NCBI GenBank assembly: GCA_036555065.1
Contig: DATBLZ010000161.1
Span: forward strand, 12,838-76,837
DNA from: DATBLZ01 sp036555065
Lineage (GTDB): Bacteria; Pseudomonadota; Gammaproteobacteria; Steroidobacterales; Rariloculaceae
Direction of reading: 5' to 3'
Length of the DNA stretch: 64,000 nucleotides
Under the pieces are notes generated by a model. The model was not told where the DNA came from, did no database searches, and was given only the letters and a program-made list of their open reading frames with translations. The position numbers and the translations under genes were made by a program. Positions 56,224 to 64,000 of the stretch are shown one piece after another. Position 1 is the first letter of the stretch. The number at the start of each line of letters is the position of its first letter.

Positions 56224-57441
56224 TTACCGCCGCCGCCCTTCGGCATCCATGCGGTCGCGCGCGACAGCGCGAGCCTCGTGCACGGACAGCCACTTCAGCA
56301 CGTCTTCGCGCCGCAGCAGGCCGACGAGCTTGCCGTGCTCGAGAACCGGCAGCTGATTGACGTCCAGCTGGGCGAGCATCGTCAGCGCCTCGCTCGCATC
56401 CTGGCTCGCGGACACGCTGACCAAGTCGGAAGCAGGCGTCATGATGTCGCGCGCCGTGATCCGCTCCCAGGCGCTGCGCTCGGCCTTCCGTAAATCCCGC
56501 AAGCAGACCATGCCCAATAGACGGCCGTCCTCTTCGACGGGAAACACGCGTTGGCCGCTCGCCATCAGATGCACGTCCACGAGCTCGCTGATGGGAATGG
56601 CCGGCCCGACGCTCGTGAAGCGCGTCTGCATGATGCGGGCAACCGGAACGTCCTCGAGCGTCTCCTTGACGAGCAGCTGGCGGTAGCTCATGAGCGCGGC
56701 GTTGTTCAGGAACCAGCCGATGAACATGAGCCACAGACCGCCGATCGGTCCGCCGCCGAGCAGCGGTACATGCAAGCCAAAAAGCATGAGCACGCCCGTG
56801 CCCATGAGCAGCCAGGCGAAGCCCTGCCCTCCGGCCGTGGCCCAGCGCGTGGCTCTCCGCAGGTTCCCCGTGATGCCCCACAGCACCGCGCGCAGCACGC
56901 GCCCGCCGTCCAGCGGGAAACCCGGCACGAGGTTGAAGATCGCGAGCAGAATGTTGACGGGTCCGAGCCATAGCAGAAGAGTCGCGAGCGGCGACAGCGC
57001 GGCAAGCGCCTCGCGCGGGTTCTCGACGTCGATCTCGATCGGGCCGGCGACGACGCCTGCGAGGAACAGAAAACCCATCCCGAGCACCAGGCTCGTGATC
57101 GGTCCGATCGCCGCCATCACGAGCTCGGAACGCCACGTTGGGGGCTCGTTCTCCATCTGCGCCACGCCGCCGAACATGAACAGCGTGATGCGGCGCACGT
57201 GGATGCCGCCGGCGCGGCCCACGAGCGCATGCGAGAGCTCGTGGGTGAGGACCGAAGCGAAGAACAGCACCGCCGCGGCCACGGCCGTGCTCCACGCGAG
57301 CGCCGGATTCCACTCCGGATGCCAGGACGGAAATACGCCGCCCGCCAGGCTGAAGGTGATCAACGTGAAGATGATCAGCAGGCTCCAATCGACGACGACC
57401 TCGATGCCGGCGATTCGGCCCAGGCGGATTCCGTTTGTCAT
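56224..57441 (-). CDS. site-2 protease-family membrane metalloprotease with CBS pair
   Basis: A 405-residue membrane protease of the S2P/Rip type. The zinc motif is in FFASVLTHELSHALVGRAGG (HExxH) and the third ligand region in FNLVPGFPLDGGRVLRAVLW (LDG). Six hydrophobic helices are visible, starting VDWSLLIIFTLITFSLAGGV. From about residue 275 a CBS pair follows: VARIMQTRFTSVGPAIPISE, FPVEEDGRLLGMVCLRDLR, ARDIMTPASDLVSVSASQ and LPVLEHGKLVGLLRREDVLK. The ATG 57441 is the start that keeps the conserved GIRLGRIAGIEVVVDWS. The substrate is unknown. It may sense nucleotides through the CBS domains. Confidence 0.92.
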   Translation of the reverse strand: MTNGIRLGRIAGIEVVVDWSLLIIFTLITFSLAGGVFPSWHPEWNPALAWSTAVAAAVLFFASVLTHELSHALVGRAGGIHVRRITLFMFGGVAQMENEPPTWRSELVMAAIGPITSLVLGMGFLFLAGVVAGPIEIDVENPREALAALSPLATLLLWLGPVNILLAIFNLVPGFPLDGGRVLRAVLWGITGNLRRATRWATAGGQGFAWLLMGTGVLMLFGLHVPLLGGGPIGGLWLMFIGWFLNNAALMSYRQLLVKETLEDVPVARIMQTRFTSVGPAIPISELVDVHLMASGQRVFPVEEDGRLLGMVCLRDLRKAERSAWERITARDIMTPASDLVSVSASQDASEALTMLAQLDVNQLPVLEHGKLVGLLRREDVLKWLSVHEARAVARDRMDAEGRRR

Positions 57442-57534
57442 CTCAGCACGAAGCCCCCTTTCGGCGGCTGGCACGATTCATATGGGCCGGTTGTCTCGGC
57501 CCCGTCGCCCGTCGTCATCGATTCCGCCGGCGCC

Positions 57535-57972
57535 TCAATTATTCTGCTGGTCCTCCGCTTGCTGCTGCATGTGCTCCATCATCTGCTGCATCATCTGACG
57601 CATCATCCCCATATTCTGCCCCATCATGCGCTGCTCGTTTTGCATCCGCTCCATGCGGCAATTCGTGTCGTCCTGCCGGCACTGTCCCGCGCGGCCTCCC
57701 CGGCCGGCACCCTGACCCATCGGGCCGCGCATCATCTCGCCCATCATCATCATGCCCTGGCGCATGCTTTGCATATGCTCCTGCATCAATCGCTGCCGCT
57801 CTTCGGGATCCTCGGTCGCCTGAATTTGCTCCATCAACGCCTGCATCGCCCGCATTCGCGCCTGCATCTGCTGCGTTTGTTGAGTGGTCGCGCTCTCATC
57901 GGTCTCGGCTTCCTGCGCCAACAGTGCGACCGCAAAGAACGACAGCGCGATGAGCAAATACGTTCTCTTCAT
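57535..57972 (-). CDS. methionine-rich exported protein
   Basis: A 145-residue protein with a signal peptide (MKRTYLLIALSFFAVALLAQ). The mature part is Gln/Glu/Met-rich: MRAMQALMEQIQATEDPEER, HMQSMRQGMMMMGEMMRGPM, then NMGMMRQMMQQMMEHMQQQ. Two Cys occur close together (GQCRQDDTNCRME). Runs of Met spaced one to three residues apart are typical of periplasmic copper/silver-binding proteins, so metal binding is a reasonable guess; a coiled-coil structural role is the alternative. ATG 57972 fits the signal. It lies 93 bases upstream of the S2P gene on the same strand. Confidence 0.7.
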   Translation of the reverse strand: MKRTYLLIALSFFAVALLAQEAETDESATTQQTQQMQARMRAMQALMEQIQATEDPEERQRLMQEHMQSMRQGMMMMGEMMRGPMGQGAGRGGRAGQCRQDDTNCRMERMQNEQRMMGQNMGMMRQMMQQMMEHMQQQAEDQQNN

Positions 57973-58199
57973 TGTTGTTTGTCCTGTGGGAGATCGACGT
58001 TCAATTGCCACGCGCCGGAAAACCGCGCGGGAAGCCCCATCTGGTGGTCGAGCCAAGGAACCACGGTATCCCTCATGGCGAGGTGGCGGCATTCGCACTT
58101 CTACCTACCCCCGCGGCGCCGTCGCCCCCCGAGTCGCGAAAACCGTTACGCTGACTGCGCATCGCTTGCGGCACGCGCTTGCACCGGACGGCGACGGCG

Positions 58200-59639
58200 T
58201 ACGTCAATCCGCGGAACGGTTTCACGCCGCCGGTGCTGCCGCGGCTCGATGAGATCGCGATCGATCCGCCCGTGCTCGCGTTCGTCGCCCTGCTGTCGGT
58301 CGTGACCGGCGTGCTCTTCGGGCTGCTGCCGGCGCTGCGCCTTTCGAAGGACGGCGCCCGCGGGCACACGTCCGCATCGCAGCTCTCGACGCTCGTGCGC
58401 AACTCGCGGCTCGGCCACGCGCTCGCCGCGGTGCAACTGGCGTGCGCGATGGCGCTGCTCATCGGCGCCGGCCTGCTCGTCGGGAGCTTCCTGAAGCTGA
58501 CGGGCATCGACCCCGGTTTCGATGCGCGCGGGGTCTTGAGCTTCGAGCTCGTCGTGCCCGGCGACTCCACGGCGGAGCGCAAGCTCGAAGTGGCGGAGAC
58601 GCTCGTGGCGCGCCTCGAGACCCATCCGCGCGTGACGAGGGCCGGGTTCGCAGATCTGCCGCCGGGCACATCGATCACATTCGGTTTCATGTTGCTGATT
58701 CCGGAAGGCAAGACAGGGCTCGAAATCCTCGAAGAGTCGCGGGCGGAGCGACCTGGCGCCGGGACGCGCCAGGTGACGGTGAGCCCGGGCTACCTGCGCG
58801 CGCTGGGTGCGCGGCTCGTGGCGGGCGAGTGGCTCGACGAGCGCGCAGGCGCAGGTCCTGCCGTGCTCGTGAGCCGCCCCTACGCCGACCACTATTTCCC
58901 AAACCGCAACGCCGTCGGCGCCAGCTTGACGGTCCTTAGTCCACTGGCGCCGGATAGCGTCGTCACGATCGCCGGCGTCGTCGACGACATCCATCTTCGT
59001 AACCTCGAACAGGCCGCCGAGCGCGTGGTGTTCATCGACCCACGGCGCGCCTTGGCGGCGCCGCGACCGTCGGACCGGAACTTCCTGACCGTCACGGTCA
59101 ACAGCATCGCGTTCGCAGCGCGAACGACGGGTGATCCCACGTCGATCATCTCGGACTTACGCGCCATTGCACGGGACATCGACCCGCGCCTCGCGATCGA
59201 CGCGGCGGTGCCGATGGAACGAATCGTGTCCGGACTCACGACGCGCCCGCGCTTTTACGCAGCGGTCCTGACCACGTTCGGTGCGATCGCCGGCTTCATC
59301 GCCGTGATCGGCCTTTATGGCGTGCTCTCCTACGTTGTCAGCCAGCGGACCAAGGAGCTCGGCATCCGCATGGCGCTCGGCGCACGTCGCGGGGCCGTGC
59401 TCAAGTTTGTATTGCGACAGGGCGCCTTGGTCGTCGGCATCGGTGTCGTCTGCGGCATCGCGGGCGCCGCAGCGCTGACGCGCTACCTCGCGGGCATGCT
59501 CTACGGCCTGACGGCGCTCGATCCCGTGGTCTACGCGCTCGCCGCGGTGGCGTTCACTGCGGCTGCGATGTTCGCGGTGTATGTGCCGGCGCGGCGCGCG
59601 ACCACGATCGATCCGCTCTCGGCCTTGCGGTACGAGTGA
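58200..59639 (+). pseudogene. C-terminal half of an ADOP/MacB-type ABC permease
   Basis: About 480 codons with VNPRNGFTPPVLPRLDEIAI and then LAFVALLSVVTGVLFGLLPA, followed by a periplasmic domain and FGAIAGFIAVIGLYGVLSYV, SQRTKELGIRMALGARRGAV (the FtsX/MacB-core cytoplasmic loop) and DPVVYALAAVAFTAAAMFAV. ADOP-family permeases are about 800 residues with two MacB cores; this starts in the middle, and the N-terminal half and start codon are absent. An in-frame TTG at 58179 has no ribosome-binding site. The remaining part is undisturbed, so the loss may be recent. No ATPase partner is nearby. Confidence 0.72.
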
Positions 59640-59874
59640 CACCGCGTCGCTGCTAGTCCGATAGCTCGTCGACGTACGCGTCCGGATGACGCGGCGACTC
59701 GCCACACCCGGATCGCGACGGCGCTATCTCTGACCGTCCGTTTGTGGCCGATGCATGCCGGACGCAGAAGCTGCTCGACCCTCATTGTTAACCGGCAAGG
59801 GTGAACTGCACTCCGGCCGTTCACACTGTAACAAGCGAACAATTTCGTAATGCGCGATAAAGCTGCTTTCGCGG

Positions 59875-60951
59875 TCAGAAGCGCCGCATGAACGAGATGC
59901 TGCCCCACGTGAATCCGCGCGCGCCGGGGCCGTGCGCAATCTCCTGCGTCTGCGTGCGGATCGTGTAGCTCACACCGAGACCCGTCTTGAGCGTTGTTGC
60001 AACGCCGAGCCACGCTTCAACGAGCACGTGCTCGAGCTCGTCGGACGAGAACGTCACGTCGCTATGGCGTACCTGTCCTTGAAGGAACGCGTTGTAAAGG
60101 CGCGCACGCGCTTCGATGCCGACCTCGAAGACCACTCCACGGCTCGTCGCGGCGCCCGTATCGAACAGCGCCGCGAACGGCCGCTGTCCCGCGTAGTCGG
60201 CGGACAGCGGCGGCGCGCTCCACCACGGCACACGCAGCGGCCCCGAACGATAGGCGATCTCGGCGCTCACCTCCGTGATGTAGCCGATGCTCGCGCCGAG
60301 CCCGAACTGCACGGAGTATGGACGCTCTTCGCGCGCGCCGCTCCGGAGCAAGCGTTCTCTCGAAATGGCATACCTGAAGGTCGGCTCGCCGCCGTTGGAT
60401 ATCTGATGTGCGTAGCCGTTTGGCAACGGGCTCGAGAGCAGCACGTGGAGGTTGCGATGCAGCGCGCCGACGGCCGGCAGGCCGAGCAGCCCGACCGTAA
60501 GCGAGGACTCGAGCGCGACGGCGCGGTCCGCGTCGAGCGCGAGCTTCGCGCCTGTCACGTACGCGAGCGTCGCGTACGGCCGATCGTCCGGGAGCGGCTG
60601 CTCGGCTTCGAGATCCCGAGGCGTGAACAACTGCAAACCGAACGCGACCGCGCGGCGCGCGCTCGCCGGATCCGAGCGGAGCCGGCCGAACCGTGTCACG
60701 TCGTCGACCCAGTCGAGCGCGCCGCCAAGCAACAGTGGGTGCGCGGCGGGATCTTCGTCGACTAAGGTGTACGCGAAGCCGGCGGTGTAGTCTTCGTCGC
60801 GCTGCGCGAGCGCGAGGAAGTCGTCGTCGATCTGTACGATCCAGGCGCGCTGCTCGCTTTCGCCGCCGATTGCCGCGCTCGGGTATGGCGCCGCGGCGAG
60901 CGCGCCGGCCGCGAGCGACGCAAGCCATCGGGCGCGTTGACGATCAATCAT
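59875..60951 (-). CDS. LpxR-like outer-membrane lipid A deacylase family protein
   Basis: A 358-residue outer-membrane beta-barrel of the LpxR (DUF2219) family, which removes the 3'-acyloxyacyl chain of lipid A. A signal peptide (RWLASLAAGALAAAPYPSAA) precedes IVQIDDDFLALAQRDEDYTA, where the active-site region normally reads NDND and DRxYTNG. Then GLLGLPAVGALHRNLHVLLS (catalytic His region) and LPNGYAHQISNGGEPTFRYA. The terminal strand ends SISFMRRF, with a C-terminal Phe as the BAM signal. The Asn of the active site is replaced by Asp, so activity is uncertain. Start ATG 60951 is used. Confidence 0.85.
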   Translation of the reverse strand: MIDRQRARWLASLAAGALAAAPYPSAAIGGESEQRAWIVQIDDDFLALAQRDEDYTAGFAYTLVDEDPAAHPLLLGGALDWVDDVTRFGRLRSDPASARRAVAFGLQLFTPRDLEAEQPLPDDRPYATLAYVTGAKLALDADRAVALESSLTVGLLGLPAVGALHRNLHVLLSSPLPNGYAHQISNGGEPTFRYAISRERLLRSGAREERPYSVQFGLGASIGYITEVSAEIAYRSGPLRVPWWSAPPLSADYAGQRPFAALFDTGAATSRGVVFEVGIEARARLYNAFLQGQVRHSDVTFSSDELEHVLVEAWLGVATTLKTGLGVSYTIRTQTQEIAHGPGARGFTWGSISFMRRF

Positions 60952-61121
60952 GGCTCGAACGACCAAGAGTGGAACGCTACCACGCATCCGTTGCTACGGG
61001 GAGCGGTGAGACGGTCGACGCCTTGCTCGATCGTGTTCCGTGACGTTCGTTACGGAAACCGTGACCAAAACCGTGACGCGTGTCGCGACGGACTCGAACT
61101 ACCCGCGCGAAAGTATTACGC

Positions 61122-61355
61122 ATGAACATGCCAACCACCCGCAGCAACGCCGAGGCCATCGCGCGCGCCCGCGGTTACGCCGTCACGGTCGAGGACGGCC
61201 GCATCGCGATCCACACGCGCGACGGAGAACTGGTGCATCGCACGACGAAGTGGGCGGCCGCACTGCAGTTCCTGCTCGAAGCGCCGCGCCTCGGCAACGT
61301 TGCCGCGCCGCAGGGCCGGCCCTCTGCCGGCAGCGGTAACGCGCCGTCGCGCTAA
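61122..61355 (+). CDS. small hypothetical protein
   Basis: A 77-residue protein: MNMPTTRSNAEAIARARGYA, VTVEDGRIAIHTRDGELVHR, TTKWAAALQFLLEAPRLGNV. The middle looks like a short beta-hairpin plus helix; no family recognised. The ribosome-binding site is weak and the gene overlaps the stop of the DUF748 gene convergently by four bases. It might be a small DNA-binding or regulatory protein, but nothing proves it. Confidence 0.5.
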   Translation: MNMPTTRSNAEAIARARGYAVTVEDGRIAIHTRDGELVHRTTKWAAALQFLLEAPRLGNVAAPQGRPSAGSGNAPSR

Positions 61356-64000
61356 TCGCCGGCTGCGAGCTCGAGGCGCAGCGGCACGCGCGCGGATTCC
61401 CCTTCCGTCGCCTGCGGCTCGAGTATCGAATAACGAGCTTCGGGCAGCCGCGCCTCCACGGACAGATAATCGGTCGCCGCGCGAGCGCGGCTCATCGCCA
61501 GGTCGTTGAGCGCTCCTTCGGGCAGGGGGAACGCCTCGATGAGCTCCTCGCGCAGCGCGTTCGCGAGCGTCGTCTCATCCAAGCGCGCGGGAACCGCGGG
61601 CGTTGCGCTCGTCGCCGGTTGCGCGGCAGTCGTATTCGCCACCCGCAGCGCGGTCAAGCGTTCGGCTGGGAATTGCTCGAGAAACAGCATTTCGAGGGCC
61701 GCTAGCCGCGGGTTCGCCGCGGGGCGACGCTCGTCGGTTGCGGCGACATCGAGCGCCGCCTGCACGCGCGCGTCGACACCCGCTTCCTTGAGCGCGCGAG
61801 AATCGCTGTCTCGCGAATACTGGCCAGCGATCAGCAGCTGCAGCAGCGGCCGTTGGGTCAGCGCCTCGCCCAAGCGCGCGAGCTGCTCGCGCTCGGGCTC
61901 ACCGAGCTCGGCACTGCCCGCCGCGAACTCCACGTCGCCGAGCTCCGCGGCGGACTCTCCGCCGAAAAGACCCCCGAGGAAGCGAAACGGCGACGTGACC
62001 GCGTCGCGTATTACGCCGCCGACAACGCCGCCTAGCATCGACCCGATGCTGAACTCCGGGTCCGCGAGGCTCCCGCTCACGGGTAGGTCGATATCGATGC
62101 GCCCGGATGAGTCCGTGAGCAAGCCGATCGCGAGCTTGATCGGCAGATCGAGCGCGCTCGGTGAATCGACCGGCGCGCCGAGCTCGAGCTCCTCGATGAC
62201 GATGTTGTTCTCTCCCTGCAAACGCTCGTCTTCCATCACGTAGTTCAAGTCGAGCGAGAGCTTGCCGCGCGCGATCTCGTAGCCCGCGAACTTCGAGCTG
62301 TATGGCGTCAGTAGCGGCAGGTCGAGATTGCGGAACTGGGCGTTCACGTCGAGGGCCTGCGACGGCGCGAGCAGCTTGAGGGTTCCCGCGGCGCGAAGCT
62401 CGCCGTGCTCGTCGACTCGGCCCTGGAGCGCCAGAGTCGACGGCGATGCGCTCCCCGTGTCCGTGTCCCGGATCGAGCCTTCGAGATCGTAGATTCCCGT
62501 CGCGAACGGCACGGGCAACGAGCGGTCCGCGAACCGCGCAGTCCCCGCGGCGATGGCGATGCGCGCAATGCGGATATCGAGAGCCGAAGCCGCGCCCGCG
62601 CCGGCCGGCGCTTCCCCGCTATCGACGGGCTTGTCCTCGCTGCCCGCCGCGAACACGTCCCCGATGTTGGTCGTGCCGTCCGCGGCGATCGCGAGCTCCA
62701 AGAAGGGGCGCGCCAACGTGAGCGTGTCGAGCGCAATGGCGGACCGGCCGAGATCGACGTCGAGGTTCTCGAGCCCCGCCGACTCCCACGCGAGGAACGG
62801 CTCGCCGCGCAACAAGTCGCGCGCGCTCAGCGCGTCGATCGCGCCGTTTCCGGTGATATGCAGTGACGTGTCCGGCGCGTACTCGAGCCGACCCTCGAAA
62901 CGCGCGCGTCCGTCGGCGAGCTCGACGGCCGCCGTTTGGCGGAGATACGGTTGCGCAGGCGGCAGCTCCACGGCGTCGATGCGGAGCCCGAGATCGGCCG
63001 CCAAAGGCCGTACGCCGATCTCGCCATTGACTCGAATACGGCCGCCCGTGAGCAAAGGAGCATCGAGCTCGATCGGGAATCGCGCACCGACATCACTGCT
63101 GAGCCCGCGCGCCGTGAGGTTCGTGTTTTCGACTCCGCCGCGGAAAGGCTCGGTCGGGTGCTCGTCGACGACGTCGACCGCGAGCGCCCGGATCGCGAGC
63201 TCGCCGAGCCGAAATTGCCACTCTGCGTCGCCGGCACCTCCGCCAAGCTCGCTCGCCGTATCGCCCTCCGGCGCGACCCCGGCGCTCGCTGCGCGCGGCG
63301 TTGCGCGCGCGATCAGGTCGATCGTGCCGTCGGGCGCGATGCCGAGCGCGACACGCGCGTCGGCGAGCTCGAGCCGATCCGCCGCGACGCGGCGGTCCGG
63401 CCACTCGACGCTCGCATTCGCGAAGGTGACGCTCGGCAGCTCGATCGAGGGCCTATCGGCTCCTCGTGGCGCGATCCTGACGCCGGTCAGCGAACCGTTG
63501 ATCGCGTCGAACCGGGCCCGAACCTCGCCCGCGGCATAGTCGACCGTGTAATCGAGCTCCAAATCCGAGCGTCCCGCAAGCAAGGCGAGGTCGAAGCGGC
63601 GCTCGACGTACGCGGCGGGCAATGCCAATTGGCCGCCGACGAGCGCGAGATGCCCAGAGCTTGCGAGCGGGTCGAGCGTAATCTCGCCTCGCCATCGGAG
63701 CTCCGTGCCCTGCGGCGTGCGCGCGACGAAGTCGTTGTCGGCGGTGCGCTCGGGAAGCGTGCTCAAGTTCGTGAGCTCGAAATCGATCGGCCCGATCGCC
63801 TGGCGCAGCTCGTTTGGCAGCGTTCGATCGATGAAATCCATTCGCCCGCGCTGCACGGTGAGCTCATGCACTATCAGACGCAGAGCCGTGGTCGTCGCCG
63901 TCGGCTCCGCGCTCACCTGCCCGCGCAGCCGAGCGAATGAATGCGTTCCATCCACGTAGCGAATGAACTCGAAGTACGGGCCGGTCATGGAGATCGTGGC
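61352..64000 (-). CDS. DUF748/AsmA-like protein, N terminus beyond right edge
   Basis: A C-terminal fragment of at least 882 residues; the reading frame is open through the window end (ATI-SMTGPYFEFIR), so the start lies outside. It shows repeated AsmA/DUF748 units: IGPIDFELTNLSTLPERT, LASSGHLALVGGQLALPAAY, DGRARFEGRLEYAPDTSLHI, LDVNAQFRNLDLPLLTPYSS, FAGYEIARGKLSLDLNYVME, IVIEELELGAPVDSPSALDL, DSSGRIDIDLPVSGSLADPE. The C-terminal region (GDVEFAAGSAELGEPEREQL) resembles the OmpA-like tail of DUF748 proteins. Such large proteins bridge the envelope and are thought to help lipid transport. Its role here is inferred. Confidence 0.9.
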   Translation of the reverse strand, partial: ATISMTGPYFEFIRYVDGTHSFARLRGQVSAEPTATTTALRLIVHELTVQRGRMDFIDRTLPNELRQAIGPIDFELTNLSTLPERTADNDFVARTPQGTELRWRGEITLDPLASSGHLALVGGQLALPAAYVERRFDLALLAGRSDLELDYTVDYAAGEVRARFDAINGSLTGVRIAPRGADRPSIELPSVTFANASVEWPDRRVAADRLELADARVALGIAPDGTIDLIARATPRAASAGVAPEGDTASELGGGAGDAEWQFRLGELAIRALAVDVVDEHPTEPFRGGVENTNLTARGLSSDVGARFPIELDAPLLTGGRIRVNGEIGVRPLAADLGLRIDAVELPPAQPYLRQTAAVELADGRARFEGRLEYAPDTSLHITGNGAIDALSARDLLRGEPFLAWESAGLENLDVDLGRSAIALDTLTLARPFLELAIAADGTTNIGDVFAAGSEDKPVDSGEAPAGAGAASALDIRIARIAIAAGTARFADRSLPVPFATGIYDLEGSIRDTDTGSASPSTLALQGRVDEHGELRAAGTLKLLAPSQALDVNAQFRNLDLPLLTPYSSKFAGYEIARGKLSLDLNYVMEDERLQGENNIVIEELELGAPVDSPSALDLPIKLAIGLLTDSSGRIDIDLPVSGSLADPEFSIGSMLGGVVGGVIRDAVTSPFRFLGGLFGGESAAELGDVEFAAGSAELGEPEREQLARLGEALTQRPLLQLLIAGQYSRDSDSRALKEAGVDARVQAALDVAATDERRPAANPRLAALEMLFLEQFPAERLTALRVANTTAAQPATSATPAVPARLDETTLANALREELIEAFPLPEGALNDLAMSRARAATDYLSVEARLPEARYSILEPQATEGESARVPLRLELAAGD

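Overview
The window is GC-rich, gene-dense bacterial chromosome with short or overlapping spacers (many ATGA/GTGA junctions). Gene order points to a gammaproteobacterium of the Xanthomonadales/Steroidobacterales type: dapA divergent from gcvR-bcp-bepA, a suf operon led by an Rrf2-family regulator, rpsP-rimM-trmD-rplS, and rpsF-rpsR-DUF2232-rplI-dnaB. The taxonomic placement is inferred from gene order and protein style only.

Layout. 1-2.6 kb: start of an asparagine-synthase-like gene cut by the left edge, a GT4 glycosyltransferase, an AlkB-like dioxygenase and a secreted protein. 2.7-3.9 kb: bactofilin and a methyltransferase-like protein. 4.0-9.7 kb: one long minus-strand run dapA > short BamC-like lipoprotein > Tat amidohydrolase > cytochrome b561 > VOC protein > hflK > hflC. 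9.9-12.4 kb: gcvR-bcp-bepA. 12.4-18.7 kb: sufR-type regulator with a 21-bp palindromic operator, then sufBCDS, sufU, sufT. 18.7-26.7 kb: sixA-like phosphatase convergent with a minus-strand operon rpsP-rimM-trmD-rplS that runs on into a TRAP transporter (tatT-dctP-dctQ-dctM) and sppA. 26.8-31 kb: ffh, a CorC-type protein and radA. 31.1-34.9 kb: CHASE2-like receptor kinase, PP2C phosphatase and FHA protein, a compact phospho-signalling module. 34.9-42.8 kb: dnaB (with a 421-residue intein), rplI, DUF2232, rpsR, rpsF, rlmB, rnr, with REP-like hairpins in the spacers.

From tRNA-Leu(CAG) at 42.83 kb the character changes. An AT-richer segment with tandem repeats and a beheaded BON-domain gene mark an integration scar. 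Beyond it lies an accessory region (43-55 kb) rich in nucleic-acid functions: a MutM/Nei glycosylase, a THUMP protein, RtcA RNA 3'-phosphate cyclase, a fusion of a Clp1/Grc3-like polynucleotide kinase with an RNase Z-like metallo-hydrolase, an HPF protein fused to a cold-shock domain, and a frameshifted archease remnant. Two remnants with internal deletions (MBL hydrolase, PfpI) show ongoing decay. Two divergent promoter regions here share a nearly identical leader. The last part (55-64 kb) is a looser mix: CheR, site-2 protease with CBS domains, Met-rich secreted protein, half an ADOP permease, LpxR-like protein and a DUF748 protein cut by the right edge.

The most interesting candidate system is the RNA-end-processing set at 47.3-54.1 kb, especially the kinase/RNase Z fusion beside rtcA.
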